From Paenibacillus glycanilyticus NBRC 16618 (lineage in GTDB: Bacteria > Bacillota > Bacilli > Paenibacillales > Paenibacillaceae): a stretch of 64,000 bases of DNA. The DNA lies in assembly GCF_004000805.1 (NCBI RefSeq), contig NZ_BILY01000009.1, forward strand, positions 160,543-224,542, given 5' to 3'. Shown one piece after another: positions 58,462 through 64,000 of this stretch. The notes under the pieces were generated by a model that saw only the letters and a program-made list of their open reading frames with translations, did no database searches and was not told the origin of the DNA. The stretch's first letter is position 1, and each line of letters opens with the position of its first letter. The position numbers and the translations under genes were made by a program.

Positions 58462-60294
58462 ATGTTTGCGTTCGCAACGAGTATTAACCGGAAGCTGATG
58501 GCGCTCTTGCTGGCCGTCACGATTATTCCGATTACGGTATCGATGATTATCTCGAATTATTACATCAAGGATAAGGTGACGCAGCAGTCGATTCACGAGA
58601 ATCAGAACCTGCTGGCGCTTGGCAAAAACAACATTCTGGGCTATATGGACAAGATCAACGAAAACTCGCTTGACGTGTACTTGAACATTAACAAGTCCAA
58701 TTCGCTGTATGCCTTGATCGAGCGGGGGCAGTCGCCAAACGTAAACGTACCGATGTTCGACGAGAAAAATAATTTGCAGATTTACGCCCATATGCTGAAT
58801 ATTTATCAGTCTACAAACGGGATTCATCAAATCCAGCTGCAGATCGGGGATGGCAAGCTGACGTATCTGATGGCCCGCGGGTTTTTCCGCAGAGGGATCA
58901 ATCAACCGCTGGAATGGCCAACGGAGCATGGCTCGAATCCGAAGCCGTTTGTGGAGGCTACGCATACAAGCGTGCATTATAATTTGGATTGGAGTCATGC
59001 CGTCAAAGAGGAAAGCGTTTTCACTTTGCGGCGGCCGATTATCCGGACGCCTAGCGACGAAGTGATCGGTTATTTGTCGATGGACGTTAAATCGGATGAG
59101 CTGAACCAGATCTGCCGGCAGCTGACGATGTCTTCCGAAGAGCAGCTGTATATTATCGACCGGAGCCGCAATTTCGTGTGCTCGGTAAATGGGCAGGAAG
59201 ACCAGGATCAGCTGAAATGGACGAATCAGGTTCTTGCTTCCAAGCAGGAAAACGGCGTGATCAAATGGAAAGATCAGTCTTTTTCCGGCATCGTCATTTA
59301 TGATACACTCAGTACCAATTACATGGACTGGGTCGTGGTGAAGCAGCTTCCGTACTCGTATTTGTACGAGAGCGCAACGGCGATCCGGACGATTAATACG
59401 TCGGTTATCGCGATCTTTATGGTGCTTGCGGTTATCGCAAGCTTCCTCGTCAGCTACCAGTTCACGAAGCCGGTCAAGCGGCTTATCGGGCATATCAACC
59501 AGGTGCAGTCCGGGAATTTCAACGTCGTGGTGCCAGTTGATCGGAAGGACGAGATCGGCATATTGGCAAGGCGTTTCAATACGATGATTCAGACGATCCG
59601 GGATTTGATCAATAGCGAATACCGGCTGGAAATTGCCAATAAGACGAATCAGCTGAGAGCGATGCAGGCGCAGATCAATCCGCATTTTCTGTACAATGCC
59701 CTGCAGTCGATCGGGACGCTGGCCCTTCATGCCGGGGCGCCAAAGGTATATACGCTTATCACTTCGATTGCGAAAATGATGAGATACAACATGAATACCA
59801 GCGAGTCCATTGTGCCTTTCTCGATGGAGCTGAATCATGCGAAGGCGTATCTTGAGCTGCAGCAGCAAAGATTCAACGAACAGCTGACGGTGCATTACGA
59901 GATTGATCCGGCCTCTCTGTCGGTACAGGTGCCCAAAATGCTGCTGCAGCCGCTTGTCGAGAACTATTTCAAGCATGGCTATGAGAACTCGGGGCGCAGC
60001 GGCGTTCTTCGATTGTTCTCGGAAGTTACCGACGACGGAAGCTGGCTGACGATCCGGATTGAGGATAACGGTAGCGGGATGGATCCGGATAAGCTGCGGG
60101 AGCTGCGACAGCTGTTATTCCGTTCCACCGGAGCGCTGCTCGAGGAGCAGAGGAGCATCGGCATCAGCAACGTCTGGATGAGGCTGAAGCTTTATTACAA
60201 CGAGGAAGCGGAAATGAGCATTGACTCTTCGCCTGCGGGCGGATTTACCGTGACCCTGCGAATACCTGTGCAAGAGCTGGAGGAACGAGCATGA
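58462..60294 (+). CDS. YesM-type sensor histidine kinase
   Basis: A 610-residue membrane kinase: first membrane segment about residues 12-32, an extracellular sensor of about 270 residues, a second segment about 305-330, HAMP (about 330-385), histidine-kinase domain with phosphorylated His408 in QINPHFLYNALQSI, and ATPase domain with NYFKHGYENS and EDNGSGMDPDKL. GGGGG precedes the ATG. The stop overlaps the response-regulator start by 4 bp. Likely senses the sugar or its binding protein and controls the importer divergent from it. Confidence 0.93.
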   Translation: MFAFATSINRKLMALLLAVTIIPITVSMIISNYYIKDKVTQQSIHENQNLLALGKNNILGYMDKINENSLDVYLNINKSNSLYALIERGQSPNVNVPMFDEKNNLQIYAHMLNIYQSTNGIHQIQLQIGDGKLTYLMARGFFRRGINQPLEWPTEHGSNPKPFVEATHTSVHYNLDWSHAVKEESVFTLRRPIIRTPSDEVIGYLSMDVKSDELNQICRQLTMSSEEQLYIIDRSRNFVCSVNGQEDQDQLKWTNQVLASKQENGVIKWKDQSFSGIVIYDTLSTNYMDWVVVKQLPYSYLYESATAIRTINTSVIAIFMVLAVIASFLVSYQFTKPVKRLIGHINQVQSGNFNVVVPVDRKDEIGILARRFNTMIQTIRDLINSEYRLEIANKTNQLRAMQAQINPHFLYNALQSIGTLALHAGAPKVYTLITSIAKMMRYNMNTSESIVPFSMELNHAKAYLELQQQRFNEQLTVHYEIDPASLSVQVPKMLLQPLVENYFKHGYENSGRSGVLRLFSEVTDDGSWLTIRIEDNGSGMDPDKLRELRQLLFRSTGALLEEQRSIGISNVWMRLKLYYNEEAEMSIDSSPAGGFTVTLRIPVQELEERA

Positions 60295-61904
60295 AAATAC
60301 TCATTGTAGACGATGAACAGCATGTGCGCGAAGCGGTTAAGCTGCTGATTGATTGGGAGCAGCTCGGAATCAATGAAATTTACGAAGCCGATAACGGCGA
60401 TTCCGCCATTGAAGTGCTGGGGAATATCCAGCCGGAAATCGTCATTACCGATATGCGAATGCCGAACCGAGATGGGGTAGAGCTGCTGGCTTGGATGAAA
60501 GAGAAGGGGCGAAAAAGCAAGACGATCGTCATCAGCGGCTACGACGATTTCCATCTGGTGCGCAGCTCGATGAAATACGGCGGTCAGGATTATTTGCTGA
60601 AGCCGATTGACCCGGAGCAGCTGATGGAGGCTCTTCAGAAAGCGAAGCAGAGCTGGGAGCAGGAGGATCAGGCCCGCAGGCTTGATCAGCAGCGCAGCAT
60701 CGAAATCAACCAGATTAAGCCGGTGTACCGGGATAAGCTGTTCTCGACGATGATCAGTGAAGCCGGGGCTGGCGGGCAAGTGGCGGTTCCGGCCGTGCTG
60801 AAGGAGGAATTTCAGCTGGATCGCGCGACGGAATGCCAGGTCATCATTCTGAGCACCGGGATGCTGGAGCCTCAAATCTCCCGTAAATTCGATGGTAACC
60901 GGGATCTGCTCACTTTTTGCCTGATCAATGTGTGCAACGAAATACTCAAGCCGAAAAATAACGGCTTTGCGTTCCGCTATTGGAACAGCGAGCATGAGAT
61001 TATTATCTTGCTGTGGGATCGGCTGGCGGATTGGGAGGACTTGCTTGCGCAAATCACGGAAGGAATCGTGAAGTCGATTCATGGACGGTTCCATTACGGA
61101 GTAGGGCATAAGCAGGCTTTCCCAACGGGTTTATCGTTATCGTACCAGGAGGCAAGAGCCGCGCTGAAGCAGCGTAATCTGCTCAAGGACAACAGTTATG
61201 TTCATTGCAGCGAGCAAGGCTTTAAAACGGGAATCCACTCCCTGAGCATTGCCGCTTACGAAGAGCGGTTCCGTCTTGCGGTGTGGAGCGGCAAGGAGAA
61301 AGATATCGAGACGGCCGTCGAGAGCTTCCTCGAGAATGCACGGCTGCTGCCGGTTATTACGCAAGAGCAGATTGAGCTATGGCGCTTCGAATACGAATCC
61401 ATGCTGAGCCGCTGGCGGCAGGAGCTTGCGGCCAAGCAGGACATTCAGGCAAGTGCGGAGCCGTCTTCGAGCCTGCCGTTGTATGTGTTGCTGGATGAGC
61501 AGGGCAGATTGTCTCTGGAGCTCTGCAGGCGCGAGCTGCTGAACGGGCTTAGCGCGTTTGCGGCATTAACGGGTGCCGGCGGCAATAAAGAGCATAGCAT
61601 TATGCGGGACATTGCCAGATACATGGAGCAGAATTATAATCGCGAGGTTACGCTGCAGGATATCTCCGAAAGGTTTTACCTGAGCAGAGAATATATTTCC
61701 CGCCGCTTCAAACAGGAGTTGGGGGAGAATGTTTTTGATTACCTGGGCCGTATCCGTGTTGAAAAAGCGAAGCTGCTGCTGCAAAATCCGAATCTGAAGA
61801 TCGCCCAGATCGCCGAGATGGTCGGTTATGACGACGATAAATATTTCAGCAAGGTGTTTAAGAAGTTTGAGGGGCAGTCGCCTAACCAGTACAGGAAATT
61901 GTGA
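60291..61904 (+). CDS. YesN-type response regulator with AraC DNA-binding domain
   Basis: A 537-residue regulator. The receiver domain is at residues 1-120 with acidic pocket DDE (7-9), phosphorylated Asp54 in VITDMRMPNRDGVEL and Lys in LLKPIDPEQL. A long middle region (about 130-430) follows. The C-terminal AraC domain covers 435-537, with two helix-turn-helices: VTLQDISERFYLSREYISRR and IAQIAEMVGYDDDKYFSKVF. Overlaps the kinase gene (ATGA). Expected to activate the divergent sugar ABC operon. Confidence 0.93.
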   Translation: MKILIVDDEQHVREAVKLLIDWEQLGINEIYEADNGDSAIEVLGNIQPEIVITDMRMPNRDGVELLAWMKEKGRKSKTIVISGYDDFHLVRSSMKYGGQDYLLKPIDPEQLMEALQKAKQSWEQEDQARRLDQQRSIEINQIKPVYRDKLFSTMISEAGAGGQVAVPAVLKEEFQLDRATECQVIILSTGMLEPQISRKFDGNRDLLTFCLINVCNEILKPKNNGFAFRYWNSEHEIIILLWDRLADWEDLLAQITEGIVKSIHGRFHYGVGHKQAFPTGLSLSYQEARAALKQRNLLKDNSYVHCSEQGFKTGIHSLSIAAYEERFRLAVWSGKEKDIETAVESFLENARLLPVITQEQIELWRFEYESMLSRWRQELAAKQDIQASAEPSSSLPLYVLLDEQGRLSLELCRRELLNGLSAFAALTGAGGNKEHSIMRDIARYMEQNYNREVTLQDISERFYLSREYISRRFKQELGENVFDYLGRIRVEKAKLLLQNPNLKIAQIAEMVGYDDDKYFSKVFKKFEGQSPNQYRKL

Positions 61905-61950
61905 TGCGCATGGTCAAATTACAATGAAATGGTACGGTAAAACTGCGCAG

Positions 61951-62057
61951 TCGAATGTTCTTCCAATCGCTGTTGTTCCCAGATTCCTTGAATTTAAATT
62001 TTAATGGTGGGAATCCGGGAACAAAGGCGAACGCTCCGCTTTTCCAGAATCATTCGA
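61951..62057 (-). ncRNA. Candidate structured RNA, copy 2
   Basis: Read on the minus strand: outer stem TCGAATG (62057-62051) with CATTCGA (61957-61951), core AAAGCGGAGCGTTCGCC (62041-62025), inner 15-bp stem TTGTTCCCGGATTCC (62024-62010) with GGAATCTGGGAACAA (61987-61973), then CAGC. The same order and core as copy 1 at 53834, but stem bases differ and remain paired (covariation). Located between the response-regulator gene and the SDR terminator. Confidence 0.55.
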
Positions 62058-62126
62058 GCAGCTTCGTTATACCAACCATTTTAAAATTTGAAAAAGCGCT
62101 CACAAAAGAAAAAAATAAAAAGAAAG

Positions 62127-62152
62127 AAGGAGCTTGGCAGCTCCTTTGTTTT
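62127..62152. terminator. Terminator between response regulator and SDR genes
   Basis: AAGGAGC (62127-62133) pairs with GCTCCTT (62140-62146), then TGTTTTG; on the minus strand an A-rich flank (plus strand AAAAATAAAAAG) gives U-rich RNA. Probably bidirectional for the convergent genes. Confidence 0.7.
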
Positions 62153-62188
62153 GTTAGTTTGTTTTTGTGGGGTAGCAGGATCGGTTGG

Positions 62189-62950
62189 TTATTCGATCAA
62201 ATTTTTTGTCGCTTGGTACATGTTCTCTGCGTATTTATCGATATCGTCGCGGGACATGCGGAGACGGTCTACCGAGGTGCCGTAGCCGATCTCGGATTTG
62301 CCTTCCTGAAGACCTTGGAAGATACCATCGGCGAAGGCATCGAGAGGCTCGCCGTGGAAATGGAGACCCGCGCCGCCCAGATCGGTATTAACGGCCGGAG
62401 GGGCAACCTCGATGACTTCTACGGAAGTTGCCGAGAGCTGATGTCTCAAGCTGATCGTAAAGGAGTGGAGGGCAGCCTTCGTAGCCGAATAGATCGGTGC
62501 AATGGCGAATGGCGTAAAGGCCAGACCGGATGTCACATTGATTATAGCCGCGTTCTCTTTTTCCGCAAAAAACGGAGCAAACAGCATCGCAAGATGGAAG
62601 GGAGCTTCAATGTTTGTGGTCAATTCTTTATTGAAATACGCCCAGTCGTTCTTTACATCCGATTTCAACACGTTGAAACGCTGCTGAATCCCCGCATTGT
62701 TAACCAATACGTTGGTCGCCGGATAATTCGCAGTCACCCAATCAAACAGAGCGATCCGCTCGGCTTCATTGCTCAAATCGCTGGCTTTGGTTATAAGGCC
62801 GGGCAGCTTGTCTTGCGCGGCTTGAAGCACTTGCTCGCGCCTTCCGGTAACAATAACCGTATTGCCGGCTTTCATAAATCGTTCCGCGAATGCTAAACCA
62901 ATCCCCGTGCTTCCGCCTGTGATGAGTATCGTATTTCCTGAAAGTTTCAT
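62189..62950 (-). CDS. Short-chain dehydrogenase/reductase (DltE-like)
   Basis: A 253-residue SDR: TGGSTGIGLAFAERF (residues 11-25), VLVNNAGIQQRF, catalytic Ser in NVTSGLAF and YSATK. The sequence resembles YvrD/DltE-type SDRs of unknown substrate. It overlaps the MerR gene start by 4 bp (ATGA), so regulator and enzyme form one transcriptional unit from the MerR-type promoter at 63354-63384. Confidence 0.9.
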   Translation of the reverse strand: MKLSGNTILITGGSTGIGLAFAERFMKAGNTVIVTGRREQVLQAAQDKLPGLITKASDLSNEAERIALFDWVTANYPATNVLVNNAGIQQRFNVLKSDVKNDWAYFNKELTTNIEAPFHLAMLFAPFFAEKENAAIINVTSGLAFTPFAIAPIYSATKAALHSFTISLRHQLSATSVEVIEVAPPAVNTDLGGAGLHFHGEPLDAFADGIFQGLQEGKSEIGYGTSVDRLRMSRDDIDKYAENMYQATKNLIE

Positions 62951-63321
62951 ATTAGCGCCTCCTGGGTTTGTTTGATATAACGTTGTATTTTTACTTCGAT
63001 TCCCTCTAGGGATTCCGTCATTAAAGCCATTTGCGCCAGCACCGTCTGCTTATGCTTGTTCAGCATGTCAAGACGAAGAGTCACCGTGCTTGCGCCTTCA
63101 ATGACCCAATCGATATATTGCTTGATCTCATCGATGGGCATGTTCGTATTTTTTAAGCACATGACCGTTCCAAGCAATGTCATTTGATCTTCCGAAAATA
63201 ACCTTCTGCCGGCATGATCACGCTCAATTAGCGGGAGAAGACCTTTTTTCTCATAGTAACGAATCGTTGATTCGGGTATATCTAATTTGGCAGCAGCTTC
63301 ACCAATGGAATAATAGTTCAT
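62947..63321 (-). CDS. MerR-family transcriptional regulator
   Basis: A 124-residue MerR protein: YSIGEAAAKLDIPESTIRYY, wing DHAGRRLFSEDQMTLL, dimerisation helix to the end. GGAGG lies eight bases before the ATG. First gene of a two-gene operon with the SDR. Its promoter has the 19-bp MerR spacer, so it both activates and limits its own operon. No metal-binding cysteine motif. Confidence 0.9.
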   Translation of the reverse strand: MNYYSIGEAAAKLDIPESTIRYYEKKGLLPLIERDHAGRRLFSEDQMTLLGTVMCLKNTNMPIDEIKQYIDWVIEGASTVTLRLDMLNKHKQTVLAQMALMTESLEGIEVKIQRYIKQTQEALI

Positions 63322-63353
63322 CTGGAGTCCTCCAATTTGTTGTCGACGGGAAT

Positions 63354-63384
63354 ATCATACGACTTAAACCTTGGTTTAAGTCAA
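63354..63384 (-). promoter_or_regulatory. MerR-type promoter of the merR-SDR operon
   Basis: Minus strand TTGACT (63384-63379), 19-bp spacer, TATGAT (63359-63354). The spacer region holds the palindrome GACTTAAACC-TT-GGTTTAAGTC (63361-63382). Confidence 0.8.
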
Positions 63385-63472
63385 GCGATATGAAAAAGAA
63401 TTTATTGTACCTTTATACCGTCATGGTAAAATACTCCATATCGCTTTATTTTCTACATGGAGGTGTATTTAA

Positions 63473-63976
63473 ATGACTAACAGGATTTCACTGAGACAGC
63501 TTTCCAGCCTGGACGAGGCCGAGATGTTGAATAAGGAATTTGCCGCACATTTTCCGTGGTATCGGCAAGGCGATTATTATATCAGATGCTTGGAAGAGAA
63601 CCGTGCCGGGAAACGAATAACGTTGATGGCCTTTTACGGGGAGGAGCTGACGGGCTGCTGTCATTTGATCTACGAGTCCAAATACCCGTATTTTGCCGAA
63701 CGTCATATACCGGAAGTAAATGATTTAAGCGTATTTCAAGAGTACAGGAAAAAGGGGATCGCCAGCAAACTGCTGGACGAGCTCGAGAGCAAAACATCGG
63801 AATCATTCAAGTATATCGGGCTTGGTGTCGGATTATATAAGGATTACGGAAATGCCCAACGGTTGTACGGTAAACGGGGATACGTCATGGATGGCAACGG
63901 GCTGACTTACAATAATGTCGAGGTTAAACCCGGCACGGACGTCTTGCAACTAGAATGGAAAGTGGACACCCGTTAA
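63473..63976 (+). CDS. GNAT-family N-acetyltransferase
   Basis: A 167-residue acetyltransferase. The acetyl-CoA site is VFQEYRKKGIASKLLDELE (Q/RxxGxG/A type, about residues 86-104); strand beta-4 is HIPEVNDLSVF, and the C-terminal part has LGVGLYKDYGNAQRLYGKRG, the usual tyrosine region. GGAGGTG precedes the ATG. The substrate is unknown. Divergent from the merR-SDR operon. After its stop about 24 bases remain, with no feature seen. Confidence 0.9.
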   Translation: MTNRISLRQLSSLDEAEMLNKEFAAHFPWYRQGDYYIRCLEENRAGKRITLMAFYGEELTGCCHLIYESKYPYFAERHIPEVNDLSVFQEYRKKGIASKLLDELESKTSESFKYIGLGVGLYKDYGNAQRLYGKRGYVMDGNGLTYNNVEVKPGTDVLQLEWKVDTR

Positions 63977-64000
63977 GAGAAATACCATAATGGTCTTAAC

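Noticed and set aside
58390..59976. A 528-codon open frame antisense to the sensor kinase gene
   Set aside because: Kinase coding strand is certain (HAMP, phosphorylated His, ATPase motifs); the antisense frame is His/Arg-rich, a common shadow of biased codon use.
1..64000. CRISPR arrays, tRNA or rRNA genes, prophage
   Set aside because: No regularly spaced identical repeats, no cloverleaf or rRNA-like sequence and no phage structural genes were seen; the repeats present are dispersed hairpins at irregular spacing.

Overview
The window looks like a chromosome segment from a Paenibacillus-type Firmicute (Paenibacillus, Cohnella or a close relative). The signs are strong AGGAGG ribosome sites with GTG and TTG starts, a glcT-crr-IICB-ptsH-ptsI operon, a YesM/YesN-type two-component pair beside a sugar ABC transporter, PucR and LysM proteins, and mixed base composition (moderately GC-rich core, AT-rich patches). 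I see no rRNA, tRNA, CRISPR array or phage structural gene.

Layout. 1-2.4 kb: right-hand part of a Tn554-family transposon (TnpB- and TnpC-like genes). 2.4-25 kb: an accessory region packed with small oxidoreductases and the regulators that face them. These are HxlR with LLM flavoprotein and NmrA, LysR with SDR, MerR with aldo/keto reductase, TetR with an F420-reductase-like protein, MerR with SDR, and a second TetR with an EamA exporter. Also here are a sigma factor with a SnoaL-like tail, SRPBCC and VOC proteins, a cell-wall amidase, a LysM protein, phosphotransferases and small lipoproteins. Several genes are broken: an MFS stub, an FAD-protein remnant and a frameshifted lipoprotein.

25.5-33.8 kb: the most coherent system, an s-triazine ring/biuret nitrogen-scavenging operon. 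It encodes biuret hydrolase, an NMT1/THI5-type ABC importer, a cyanuric acid amidohydrolase/barbiturase, a small cupin, a PucR regulator and an AtzF-type allophanate hydrolase. It has no visible AtzE/AtzG, so the cupin is a candidate for the carboxybiuret step. 34-42 kb: AT-rich accessory genes, a second HxlR with nitroreductase, a DHFR-like reductase, two tandem GyrI-like proteins facing a WYL regulator, and a degenerate TnsC/TniB-like ATPase.

42-47.4 kb: general PTS operon with a GlcT-type antiterminator whose own leader carries a RAT hairpin and an overlapping terminator. 47.5-53.7 kb: glycosyltransferase, epimerase, LLM monooxygenase, an FMN riboswitch controlling a DMT-family transporter (probable flavin importer), a Gfo/Idh/MocA enzyme and a NUDIX hydrolase. 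54-62 kb: PRPP synthetase and a sugar ABC transporter divergent from its YesM/YesN-like two-component system. The right end has an SDR-MerR pair and a GNAT acetyltransferase.

Between genes there are two novel-looking layers. One is a dispersed family of hairpin repeats with a conserved tail (about 13 copies or part copies, left two thirds of the window). The other is a two-copy structured element with a shared GCGGAGCGT..GCCTTTG core and covarying stems, which looks like an undescribed RNA. MerR-type promoters with 19-bp spacers, a mirror-symmetric TetR promoter/operator and a Shine-Dalgarno-sequestering hairpin before the sigma-factor gene can also be read directly.
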